Source of the DNA: Acidimicrobiia bacterium
GTDB taxonomy: Bacteria > Actinomycetota > Acidimicrobiia > Spongiisociales > JAHEDJ01
Length of the DNA: 64,000 nt
Reading direction: 5' to 3'
Assembly (NCBI GenBank): GCA_029210695.1
Contig: JARGFH010000003.1
Span: 1 to 64,000, forward strand
The notes beneath the pieces are model-generated. The model searched no databases, was not told the origin of the DNA, and was given only the letters and a program-made list of their open reading frames with translations. This document shows, in pieces, positions 41,373 through 49,061 of this stretch. The first letter of the stretch is position 1; each line of letters opens with the position of its first letter. The position numbers were made by a program, and so were the translations under genes.

Positions 41373-42191
41373 CTAATGCTCCCCGTGGCCGGTGCGGTCG
41401 AAGTGCTGGTGCCGCCCGTCAACCGGGTTGTGGGCGGAGTCGTCCAGTAGTGGTGCTCCGCTCTCGTCTTCGATGATCTCAATCCCGTAAGCCCTGGCCA
41501 GATGCTCCGAGGTCAGGACTTCTCCCGGAGCGCCTTCTGCAACGACCCCACCCGACAAGAGGAGCACATGATCGGCTTTGGCCGCCTCGCTCAAATCATG
41601 AGTTGTGGCGACGACGGTCCGGCCCCGACGGCGCTCCTCGAAGATCGCCTCAATAATGAGATTTCTCGACACGAGGTCGAGGGCGTTCAGCGGCTCATCG
41701 AGCAACAGCAGGTCGGCGAGCTGCGCCAGTCCCTGGGCAACGAACACTCGCTGGCGTTCCCCACCAGACAACTCACCAAGGTGCCGGCTGGAGAGGCGTG
41801 CGACGTCCAGTCGCTCAAGGGCTTCATCGACGATTTCCCGATCGGGCCTGCGGATGAACCCAAACACACCCCGGTCGACGTACCGGCTCATCGTGACGAC
41901 CTCGCGCACGGTCACGGGCAGACGGTCGTTGACCTTCGTGGCCTGCAGTACATATGAGGTTCGCGTCCTGGCACTGAGCGGATCGGTGTCGAGCACTTCC
42001 AGGACGCCGTCCGCGAGAGTAACGAGTCCGGCGATGGCATTGAGCAGTGTCGACTTACCTGATCCGTTTGGTCCAATCACGGCCGTCACTGCTCCGGCCG
42101 GAATCGACACATCGGATGAGCGAAACGCCACCCGATCACCATAAATCAGCGTGACATCGGAGCCGCGCACGGCTACTGGCATTGACTGCAT
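41373..42191 (-). CDS. znuC: zinc/manganese ABC transporter, ATP-binding protein
   Basis: Cytosolic ATPase of a metal importer. 272 residues: Walker A GPNGSGKSTLL, signature LSGGERQRVFVAQGLAQ, Walker B LLLLDEPLNALD and the H-loop TTHDLSEA. The C terminus is His-rich (HNPVDGRHQHFDRTGHGEH), which may bind zinc. It overlaps the zur gene by 19 nt on the minus strand, while the matching permease and binding protein are on the plus strand across the shared promoter. Confidence 0.9.
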   Translation of the reverse strand: MQSMPVAVRGSDVTLIYGDRVAFRSSDVSIPAGAVTAVIGPNGSGKSTLLNAIAGLVTLADGVLEVLDTDPLSARTRTSYVLQATKVNDRLPVTVREVVTMSRYVDRGVFGFIRRPDREIVDEALERLDVARLSSRHLGELSGGERQRVFVAQGLAQLADLLLLDEPLNALDLVSRNLIIEAIFEERRRGRTVVATTHDLSEAAKADHVLLLSGGVVAEGAPGEVLTSEHLARAYGIEIIEDESGAPLLDDSAHNPVDGRHQHFDRTGHGEH

Positions 42192-42619
42192 AGCCCCTCC
42201 AGATCAAGGCGGTGCCCTGAGACCCGGAAACCAGCAGATGCGCCCGCCTCGTCGGCGAACCGGCGGATGGTCGTTTCTGTCTCCTGGGCGAAGTCGATAT
42301 CGCGGGTCGTACCGCACTGGGTGCAGGTGATGTGATGGTGGTGCCCGGTGAGCCATTCTGCCAACTCGTACCTGGCATTCCCGGCACCGTCGTGGAAGCG
42401 CTCTAGGGCTCCGTTCGTGGACAGCACGCTGAGCGTCCGATAGAGAGACGAGACGGGAACTGCGGAACCAAGGAGGATGTTGATCTCGTCGGCGGTGTGC
42501 GGTCCGCCTTCTCGGCTGAGCTTCTCGAGGACCAGCCGGCGAGCCCGCGTTGTCCGTACCCCGGAGCGTCGGAGGTGCTCTTCTGCAAGATCCGCAATCG
42601 GTCGTCGTTGCGCGCTCAT
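42173..42619 (-). CDS. zur: Fur-family regulator, probably zinc-responsive (Zur)
   Basis: 148 residues. N-terminal winged helix (TTRARRLVLEKLSREGGPHT, VSSLYRTLSVLSTNGALERF) and C-terminal dimer domain with HHHHITCTQCG and a final LCSQCQ, the two CxxC pairs of the structural zinc site. The setting among zinc-importer genes points to Zur rather than Fur. It would repress znuA-znuB and itself when zinc is plentiful through an operator in the shared 20-bp gap. Confidence 0.9.
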   Translation of the reverse strand: MSAQRRPIADLAEEHLRRSGVRTTRARRLVLEKLSREGGPHTADEINILLGSAVPVSSLYRTLSVLSTNGALERFHDGAGNARYELAEWLTGHHHHITCTQCGTTRDIDFAQETETTIRRFADEAGASAGFRVSGHRLDLEGLCSQCQ

Positions 42620-42636
42620 GGAGGAAATGGTAGCGT

Positions 42637-42665
42637 AGAATGATTATGAGAACAACTCTCATTCT
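42637..42665. promoter_or_regulatory. candidate Zur operator between zur and znuA
   Basis: Two nested inverted repeats: AGAATGA (42637-42643) with TCATTCT (42659-42665), and ATGAGA (42646-42651) with TCTCAT (42657-42662). They cover the znuA start codon and, on the minus strand, a CATAAT box for zur. AT-rich in a GC-rich genome, like known actinobacterial Zur boxes. Confidence 0.6.
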
Positions 42666-43551
42666 CAGAATGACCGGCGCCGTCCTTGCGCTTGCTTTGG
42701 CCTCCTCAGCGTGTGCCTCTGATGCCTCCGATGGCTCTTCTTTCACCGTCGTCGTTACCACATCGATTCTGGGAGATATCGTCACGAACGCGACCGAACT
42801 TGGAGCGAACGTCGAGGTGATCATGCCGGTCGGGGCGGATCCGCACGAGTTCGAACCGTCCGCTCGCCAGGTGGCGTCGATTCGCTCGGCCGACCTTGTG
42901 ATTGCCAACGGCCTTGGGCTCGAGGAGGGGCTGGAGGACGTTTTGGCTTCCGCGGCAGAGGACGGTGGGCTGGTGCTGGAAGTCGGACCGGCAATCAACC
43001 CGTTGACCCTTGGCTCGTCCGGCGATCTCGATCCCCACGTGTGGCTCGATCCCACCAGAATGGCCGCGGCCGTCGACGTGGTGGTCGGGGCGCTCCGCGG
43101 TCTGGACCCCTCCGTCGATTGGGCTCAGATCGCCGCCCCCTACCGGCAGGAACTGCTAGATCTCGATGTGTGGATTGATGCTCGCCTCGCAGCAATACCT
43201 CAGGAGGATCGAGTTCTCGTCACCGGCCACCAGGCCTTCGGGTATTTTGCCGATCGATACGACTTCGAGATCATCGCCACGATTCTTCCCGGAGCGACGA
43301 CGATGGTCGAGCCGAGCGCGGCGGGTTTCGCCGACATCGTGACGATCCTTGAGGCGTCGGATACACCGGCCGTGTTTACGGACCTGGGTGAAAACCAGGC
43401 TCTGGCAGATCAGTTGAGCGTCCAGGTTGACCGGCCCGTCCTCGTCGTCCCCCTATACACAGGTGCACTCGGCGAGCAGGGATCGGGTGCCGGGACATAT
43501 CTAGAGATGATGCGCTGGGATGTTGAAGCGATCGCGAGGGCATTCGAATGA
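42640..43551 (+). CDS. znuA: zinc/manganese ABC transporter, substrate-binding lipoprotein
   Basis: 303 residues. Signal peptide ends in a lipobox at SSACAS, then a cluster A-I binding protein: VVTTSILGDIVTNATELGANV, GADPHEFEPSA (metal His), DPHVWLDPTR (His), VTGHQAFGYFADRYDF (His) and the final Asp/Glu in FTDLGENQ. Three His plus a carboxylate fit zinc or manganese; the His-rich loop of E. coli ZnuA is missing. Zinc is favoured because of zur. GGAGGA lies 13 nt before the ATG at 42640; ATG 42646 is the alternative. Confidence 0.9.
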   Translation: MIMRTTLILRMTGAVLALALASSACASDASDGSSFTVVVTTSILGDIVTNATELGANVEVIMPVGADPHEFEPSARQVASIRSADLVIANGLGLEEGLEDVLASAAEDGGLVLEVGPAINPLTLGSSGDLDPHVWLDPTRMAAAVDVVVGALRGLDPSVDWAQIAAPYRQELLDLDVWIDARLAAIPQEDRVLVTGHQAFGYFADRYDFEIIATILPGATTMVEPSAAGFADIVTILEASDTPAVFTDLGENQALADQLSVQVDRPVLVVPLYTGALGEQGSGAGTYLEMMRWDVEAIARAFE

Positions 43552-44378
43552 TTGGGTGGTTCACCGATCCGTTCTCCAACGAGTTTATGGTCCAGGCACT
43601 GCTGGCCGGGATTCTGGCCGTTGTCACCACGTCGCTGATCGGGACCTGGGTCGTACTGCGCGGGCTGAGTTTCATGGGCGACGCCATGGCACACGGGGTC
43701 TTGCCGGGTATCGCACTGGCATTCATCTGGGACTTCAATCTCACCATCGGTGCTGTGCTGAGCGCCCTGGTCATGATCGCCGGCATCGAGTATGTGCATC
43801 GCCGCGCCCGCCTCAGTGAGGACACCGCCATCGGACTGCTCTTCGTCGGCATGCTGGCCCTCGGTGTCATCATCATGTCCAGGGCCCCCTCGTTCGCCGG
43901 AAGTCTCACCGGATTCCTGTTCGGCAACATCCTGGCGGTTGGGCGGGCGGAACTCGTCATCCAGGCCCTGGCTGCCTGCGCCACCGCGCTCGCCGTCCTC
44001 GTCTTCTACCGCCCGTTCCTAGTGTTGTCGTTCAACGAAGACAAGGCCGAAGTGCTGGGCATGCGGCCCCGGGTGGCCCATTCCGTGATGCTGGCGTTGC
44101 TCACTCTCGCCATCGTGACGTCGTTCCGGGTGGTCGGCAACCTGCTCGTATTCGGGTTGCTGGTCGCCCCGGCGGCTACCGCGTCGCTGCTCGTACGCAG
44201 AGTCCCGACGATGATGGTCACCGCCGTTGCGATTGGAGTTGCATCGGTCACCGGTGGGCTCCTGCTCACCTGGTACGCCGATACCGCGGCAGGAGCGAGC
44301 ATCGCTGGAGCATCCGTTGGTCTGTTCTTCCTCGTTCTCGTCGTGCGCCAGCTGGTGTCCGCCATCCGCCGCGCCTGA
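43548..44378 (+). CDS. znuB: zinc/manganese ABC transporter, permease
   Basis: 276 residues with about eight or nine membrane helices of the ABC-3 family: EFMVQALLAGILAVVTTSL, GTWVVLRGLSFMGDAMAHGVLPG, and the coupling stretch EDTAIGLLFVGMLALGVIIM. The last part (FRVVGNLLVFGLLVAPAATA) is typical. Overlaps znuA by 4 nt, so the two are co-translated and work with ZnuC encoded on the other strand. Confidence 0.92.
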   Translation: MIGWFTDPFSNEFMVQALLAGILAVVTTSLIGTWVVLRGLSFMGDAMAHGVLPGIALAFIWDFNLTIGAVLSALVMIAGIEYVHRRARLSEDTAIGLLFVGMLALGVIIMSRAPSFAGSLTGFLFGNILAVGRAELVIQALAACATALAVLVFYRPFLVLSFNEDKAEVLGMRPRVAHSVMLALLTLAIVTSFRVVGNLLVFGLLVAPAATASLLVRRVPTMMVTAVAIGVASVTGGLLLTWYADTAAGASIAGASVGLFFLVLVVRQLVSAIRRA

Positions 44379-44395
44379 TCGGGGATGTGTGGGAG

Positions 44396-45559
44396 ATGGC
44401 GGTTGCGTCTAGGATTCGGCGTCGCCGACCATTGAGACCGAGGATGCACTCCCGAACCGTTCGCCTATTTCTTTCGATTGTCCTCGGCACCGTCTTCGTT
44501 GTGGCGGTGGCCGGTATGCGCGTTGGTCTGGCCTACTGGTCGATCGAGCGAGACGAGTTCGATCCCGGCGCGGCGCGCGATCGGCTCGGTGCCATGACGG
44601 AGGCCGACACGGCCCAGGCCCAGCAGGATCTGGCGGTCCTCGAATCGCAGCTGAGCGAGGACGATGAGCCGGTCGCATTGCCAGATGCCGGCGTGGAATC
44701 GAGCAATGGGTTCGTACTCGAACCGGTCGAAGATGACCCCAGGTTTCCCTTCATGCGCAGCCCTGCGCTGCCGGATGAGCTGTTCACATCGTTCTTGCTG
44801 GCGGGCGTCGATCTGAGTGGTCAACTGGCCGATGTCATCATTCTGGTGTTGTTGCCGTCGGACGGGTCGCCGCCGATTCTGGCCAGCCTTCCCCGCGACC
44901 TTTATCTGCCGAGCCTGTGCACGGACAGCTACTCGCGAATCAATGCCGCCCTGGGGGGATGCCGGGGGGTTGCCACCGGGCCCGAGCTTCTCTCGCTCAC
45001 CGTGGAGGATTTCACCGGCATCGCGGTGGATCACTTCGTACAGGTGAACTTCTCCGGGTTCCGGCAAGTGATCGATGCCCTCGGGGGTATCGAAGTCTGT
45101 GTTGAAAACCCGACCCGCGACTTCAAAGCGGAGCTCTACCTCAACGCCGGCTGCACGCAGGCCGATGGAACACAGGCGCTGGCCTGGGTCCGGTCCCGCC
45201 GAACCCAGCAGTTGATCGATGGCTCATGGCAGTCGATCGGGGCTAGTGATTTCACCCGGCAGGACCATCAGCAAGCGGTGCTCATCCAACTGCTCGGCAA
45301 GCTGAGCGGGTACAAGTCGCTGTCTGCGGTCGGTGAGATCGCCAATCAACTGGCCGACTTCGTTCGGCTCGACAAGCGGTTCTCGATCGGAGACGCCGTT
45401 TCGCTGGCGTGGAGGTACAGGAACATCGATCCTGAGTCGCTCAGCCGCGTCTCCATCATCTACGACAACTACCGAACGCCGGCCGGGGCGGCAGTGCTGC
45501 TTCCCACCAGCTCATTCACCGACGCCCTGGCGGATGTGTATCCGCCCATTGCCGGCTAG
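44396..45559 (+). CDS. LytR-CpsA-Psr (LCP) family wall-polymer ligase
   Basis: About 387 residues. One N-terminal membrane helix (LFLSIVLGTVFVVAVAGM), an extracytoplasmic spacer (50-125), then an LCP domain: FTSFLLAGVDLSGQLADVIILV (the conserved Asp/Arg pair region, with Asp here), PPILASLPRDLYLPSL, RINAALGGCRG, and GIEVCVENPTRD to LAWVRSRRT. LCP proteins attach arabinogalactan, teichoic acid or capsule to peptidoglycan. The start is unsure (GTG 44387, ATG 44396, ATG 44444). It is convergent with the DUF3159 gene. Confidence 0.83.
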   Translation: MAVASRIRRRRPLRPRMHSRTVRLFLSIVLGTVFVVAVAGMRVGLAYWSIERDEFDPGAARDRLGAMTEADTAQAQQDLAVLESQLSEDDEPVALPDAGVESSNGFVLEPVEDDPRFPFMRSPALPDELFTSFLLAGVDLSGQLADVIILVLLPSDGSPPILASLPRDLYLPSLCTDSYSRINAALGGCRGVATGPELLSLTVEDFTGIAVDHFVQVNFSGFRQVIDALGGIEVCVENPTRDFKAELYLNAGCTQADGTQALAWVRSRRTQQLIDGSWQSIGASDFTRQDHQQAVLIQLLGKLSGYKSLSAVGEIANQLADFVRLDKRFSIGDAVSLAWRYRNIDPESLSRVSIIYDNYRTPAGAAVLLPTSSFTDALADVYPPIAG

Positions 45560-45562
45560 GGC

Positions 45563-46222
45563 TCAGAACCCCGACTTCTGCCCGGTCCACGGTTGTGGAG
45601 CGGCGGCGGCGAACTCCTCCACCGAAGGTCCGGCCAACCGGGTGAGGAGGCGACGTCCCCAGATGTATGTCGCCACGAGCAAGACGAGCAGCGCAGGCCA
45701 CCCGGCCACCACTCGAAACGTCGTGGCCGTGCCCGTGTTCTCGAGCGTGAGCCACTGTCCGACCGACCGCGTTGCGAAGAAGGCGGCCCACATCCACGAA
45801 ACCGTTGTATAAGCCGGCCGGACCTGTGGATGCCAGTACCAGTCGATCGGCCAGTCTCTCGCCAGCCAGCTGGTCCAGGCAACGAAGGGGCGCCGGGCGA
45901 TGATGCTGATGACGATCAGTACGGCGGTAGCTGCGCCCGAGATGATCGACGGTAGGAAGAAACCGTCTGGGCCCTTCCAGATAGACGCGAGAGACGCGAT
46001 GAGGACCCCGACGAAGCCTGCCAGCGCGAACTTGACGGAGCGCCCTCGCAGCAGGCGGGCCAGGACGATGAGAATTGATGTTGTGAGGGCGGCGAGCGCC
46101 GCCATCCGAACACCCGTCAGCGCGTTCACGACTCCGAAGATGATGGGAGGAACGATGCCGTCGAGGATGGAAGCCCGTCCGAACACGACGGTGCGCAACT
46201 CGCTGGTGAGCTCGGATGGCAT
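45563..46222 (-). CDS. DUF3159 membrane protein
   Basis: 219 residues with six or seven helices. ILDGIVPPIIFGVVNALTG at the start, KFALAGFVGVLIASLASIWKG, and the late WMWAAFFATRSVGQWLTL match DUF3159, an actinobacterial membrane family of unknown role resembling intracellular septation protein A. A TATGCT box 6 nt before the ATG implies a leaderless message. It is divergent from the ROK kinase gene by 49 nt. Confidence 0.78.
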   Translation of the reverse strand: MPSELTSELRTVVFGRASILDGIVPPIIFGVVNALTGVRMAALAALTTSILIVLARLLRGRSVKFALAGFVGVLIASLASIWKGPDGFFLPSIISGAATAVLIVISIIARRPFVAWTSWLARDWPIDWYWHPQVRPAYTTVSWMWAAFFATRSVGQWLTLENTGTATTFRVVAGWPALLVLLVATYIWGRRLLTRLAGPSVEEFAAAAPQPWTGQKSGF

Positions 46223-46228
46223 TCACTG

Positions 46229-46234
46229 AGCATA
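46229..46234 (-). promoter_or_regulatory. -10 box of a leaderless promoter for the DUF3159 gene
   Basis: TATGCT on the minus strand, 6 nt before the ATG at 46222. Confidence 0.5.
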
Positions 46235-46271
46235 CGGGCGTCGGACGTCTACCGGTAGAGTCGAGGGGGTC

Positions 46272-47192
46272 ATGGTGCGCATCGGAATCGACCTCGGTGG
46301 AACGAAGATCGAAGCAATCGCGCTGGGCAGCACCGGTGAGGAGTTGGTACGTCGTAGAAGGTGGTCGCCCCGGTCGGACTACAGAGCGATCGTCGCAGCC
46401 ATCGCCGACCTCGTTGACGAAGTCGAACATGAAGTCGGCGCTGAGGGAACAGTCGGCGTTGGCCATCCCGGCACCATTTCGCCTGCCTCTGGTTTGATTA
46501 AGAACTCCAACTCGACGGTGCTGCTCGGCAAGGCTCTGGACCAGGATCTGCAAGATGCGCTGGGTCGGCCTGTTCGCCTTGCCAACGATGCAGACTGCTT
46601 CGCTCTCTCTGAGGCTACCGATGGAGCAGGGTCGGGCCGGGCGTCCGTCTTTGGAGCGATCCTCGGCACCGGAGTCGGAGGAGGGGTGGTGATCAACGGG
46701 CACCTGCTGCATGGCCCCAACGCCATCGCAGGCGAATGGGGTCATAATCCGCTTCCTCCCAGTGAGGCTGATCCCGTCGAGCCGATCGACTGCTACTGCG
46801 GCAGGTCCGGCTGCATCGAGAAGTACTTATCCGGGCCGGGACTGGCGGCCGACCACGCTCGAGCAACTGGAGCCGAATTGGTACCGGAGGCAATAGTGGA
46901 GGCTGCCGGCCTCGGTGACTCGGGAGCTGTGGCCACGATGCACCGGTATGTCGAGCGCCTCGCCGCCGGTCTGGCTGTGGTCATCAATGTGCTGGACCCC
47001 GACGTCGTGGTGCTCGGCGGCGGCCTTTCCAACGTGGACATGCTCTACGAACGTGTCGCCGAGCGATGGAGGAGCTACGTCTTCAGCGACGTCGTCGACA
47101 CCGAGCTGCTGCGGAACCAGCACGGCGATTCCAGCGGCGTTCGAGGTGCCGCCTGGCTCTGGGACCGAAACGTTCTGGATTCCGGGCAGTAG
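46272..47192 (+). CDS. ROK-family sugar kinase
   Basis: 306 residues. ATP-binding DLGGTKIEAIAL, active-site region GVGHPGTISPASGLIKNSN, the substrate segment LANDADCFALSEATDGAG, GTGVGGGVVING, the His of GEWGHNPLPP and the zinc motif CYCGRSGCIEKYLSG. It phosphorylates a hexose; the form resembles fructokinase/glucokinase types of proteobacterial Mak more than actinobacterial GlkA, so substrate is open. TAGAGT and GAGGGGG precede the ATG. Confidence 0.9.
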   Translation: MVRIGIDLGGTKIEAIALGSTGEELVRRRRWSPRSDYRAIVAAIADLVDEVEHEVGAEGTVGVGHPGTISPASGLIKNSNSTVLLGKALDQDLQDALGRPVRLANDADCFALSEATDGAGSGRASVFGAILGTGVGGGVVINGHLLHGPNAIAGEWGHNPLPPSEADPVEPIDCYCGRSGCIEKYLSGPGLAADHARATGAELVPEAIVEAAGLGDSGAVATMHRYVERLAAGLAVVINVLDPDVVVLGGGLSNVDMLYERVAERWRSYVFSDVVDTELLRNQHGDSSGVRGAAWLWDRNVLDSGQ

Positions 47193-47243
47193 GCCTCTTG
47201 CGGCTCTGCGCCAGAACCAAACCGCAGAGCTCTGATTCCCGAT

Positions 47244-47510
47244 CTACTTCTCGCGGCCCGCCACGATGTAGAAGATGAGCCCGAGGAGTGGAGCGAAGGC
47301 AACCACGAGGATCCAGAGGACCTTCGTTCCAGAGGACTTCTTCGTGGAACCGACGATGTCGACGACGGCCCAGATGATCACAAGGAGGTGAATGAGGCCG
47401 AAGAAGCCGGTGAACGTGTTGGGGCGCAGTGCCTTGGGGACCGCGCTGCACGCCGCCAACGTCAAAGAGGTGGCGGCCAGCGTGAGAGCATGTCTGTATT
47501 TCTTCACAGG
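47244..47510 (-). CDS. PLDc_N-domain membrane protein with lipoprotein-like N terminus
   Basis: About 88 residues. The second half (FFGLIHLLVIIWAVVDIVGS, then VLWILVVAFAPLLGLIFYIV and a basic end) is a PLDc_N (phospholipase-D-nuclease N-terminal) domain of two helices. It is preceded by a third hydrophobic stretch, ALTLAATSLTLAACSAVPK, which reads like a lipoprotein signal with lipobox LAAC. The start is uncertain (GTG 47510 or upstream GTG/ATG to 47561). Function unknown. Confidence 0.65.
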   Translation of the reverse strand, partial: PVKKYRHALTLAATSLTLAACSAVPKALRPNTFTGFFGLIHLLVIIWAVVDIVGSTKKSSGTKVLWILVVAFAPLLGLIFYIVAGREK

Positions 47511-47575
47511 GCCGAGGCTAGTCGCAGCCCCCGTCCGTCCGTCGGTCGGTGGCACGGGCACCCAATCGCCACTCG

Positions 47576-48901
47576 CTATGAGCCGCCGGCTTCGAGCGGT
47601 TGGCCGGCCAGATCCAATGCCTCGAGACGCTCGAAAACGACGCTTGCATTGCGCAGGAACCGGTCGGTTGAGAAGCAGACGGCCAGAGCAGCATCTGTCA
47701 GTGGCACCTCGGGATCGGCGGCGAGGGTTTCCTCGAGTTCGGCTCCTTCGTCCCAGCTCCGCATGGCGCTGCGCTGCACGATTCTGTAGGCGTCGTCTCG
47801 TGTCATCCCTGTTTCGATGAGGGCGAGCAGAACTGCCTGACTGAAAACAAGGCCATGTGTTCCACCCAGATTGACCAGCATCCGGTCGGTATCAACCACG
47901 AGATTGGCGATGAGATCTGTGAACTTGGCCAGCATGTAGTCGAGGGCCAGGCAAGCGTCGGCGAGTATGACCCGCTCGGCCGAGGAATGGCTGATGTCGC
48001 GTTCGTGCCACAACGCCACATTTTCGAGGCCTACTTGCGCATATCCACGCAGGAGCCTGGCCATGCCGGTCATCCGTTCGGATAGGATCGGGTTGCGCTT
48101 GTGCGGCATGGCAGAGGAGCCCTTCTGGCCCCTTCCAAACGACTCGCGTGCTTCGGCGACCTCGCTTCGCTGGAGGTGCCGGATCTCTGTTGCGAAGCGC
48201 TCGATCGAGGCGCCGGTCAGCGCGATTGTCTGGAGGAACTCGGCGTGCCGGTCGCGGTGAGTGATCTGTGAAGAGGCCGGTTCCACCCGCAATCCGAGCC
48301 GGTTACACACGGACTTCTCGACTGCCGGAGGTGTATGCGCATATGTACCGACCGCCCCGCTTATCTTGCCGACCGCTATTGCCGATCGGGCGCGCAACAT
48401 CCGTTCATGGTCCCGCGCCAGCTCGAAGGCCCAGGTGGCGAGTTTCAGGCCGAACGTGGTCGGCTCCGCCCAGATCCCGTGGGTCCGCCCGAGCATGACC
48501 GTATGGCGATGCTCTGTCGCCAGAGCTTTGGTGACGTCAAAGAGCCCCCCAATTCGTTTGACCAGGAGGTCGGCTGCCTCGACCATCCTTGCCCCGTTGG
48601 CGGTATCGAGCACATCGGACGATGTGAGCCCGTAGTGAATCCACTCGCCGCCGGTGGATACCGACTCGGCAAGGATGTCGACGAAGGCTGCGACGTCGTG
48701 GTTCGTTATCTTCTCGCGCTCCGTCACCGCCGCCGAATCCACCGGTGGGGCTGCCCGAAGGGCTCTCGCCGCGGCCGCCGGTGCCACTCCAAGCTCTACC
48801 CACGCCTCGACGACCAGCGTCTCGACCTCCTGCCAGATCTCGAACTTGTGATCTTCCGACCAGATGACGGACATCTCTGGTAGCGAGTATCGAGGAATCA
48901 T
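47576..48901 (-). CDS. purB: adenylosuccinate lyase
   Basis: Acts twice in purine synthesis: SAICAR to AICAR plus fumarate, and adenylosuccinate to AMP plus fumarate. 441 residues from the ATG at 48901 (MIPRYSLPEMSVIWSEDHKF). The fumarase-superfamily signature is GSSAMPHKRNPILSERM; the catalytic His region is MLGRTHGIWAEPTTFG and the second THRDRHAEFLQ. GTG 48907 is the alternative start. It is separate from the main pur operon; an array of GAGTCGCGACTC palindromes lies just upstream. Confidence 0.95.
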   Translation of the reverse strand: MIPRYSLPEMSVIWSEDHKFEIWQEVETLVVEAWVELGVAPAAAARALRAAPPVDSAAVTEREKITNHDVAAFVDILAESVSTGGEWIHYGLTSSDVLDTANGARMVEAADLLVKRIGGLFDVTKALATEHRHTVMLGRTHGIWAEPTTFGLKLATWAFELARDHERMLRARSAIAVGKISGAVGTYAHTPPAVEKSVCNRLGLRVEPASSQITHRDRHAEFLQTIALTGASIERFATEIRHLQRSEVAEARESFGRGQKGSSAMPHKRNPILSERMTGMARLLRGYAQVGLENVALWHERDISHSSAERVILADACLALDYMLAKFTDLIANLVVDTDRMLVNLGGTHGLVFSQAVLLALIETGMTRDDAYRIVQRSAMRSWDEGAELEETLAADPEVPLTDAALAVCFSTDRFLRNASVVFERLEALDLAGQPLEAGGS

Positions 48902-48923
48902 GGCCACATGATCCCATACGAGC

Positions 48924-48970
48924 GCGAGTCGCGACTCGGGACTCGCGAGTCGCGACTCGCGACTCGCGAA
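48924..48970. repeat. array of GAGTCGCGACTC palindromes upstream of purB
   Basis: The 12-bp palindrome GAGTCGCGACTC occurs at 48926-48937 and 48947-48958, 21 bp (two helical turns) apart, with a further ACTCGCGAGT palindrome at 48941-48950 and more CGCGACTC half-sites to 48970. It lies between divergent purB and the YcaQ-like gene. Confidence 0.75.
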
Positions 48971-49061
48971 TAGAGTGCGGCCTACTCGGGACAGGGGCCG
49001 GCTTGATGATCGTCGTCAACACCGAAACGAATCCAGGTGATGAGATCACCGGGTTGGCGTT

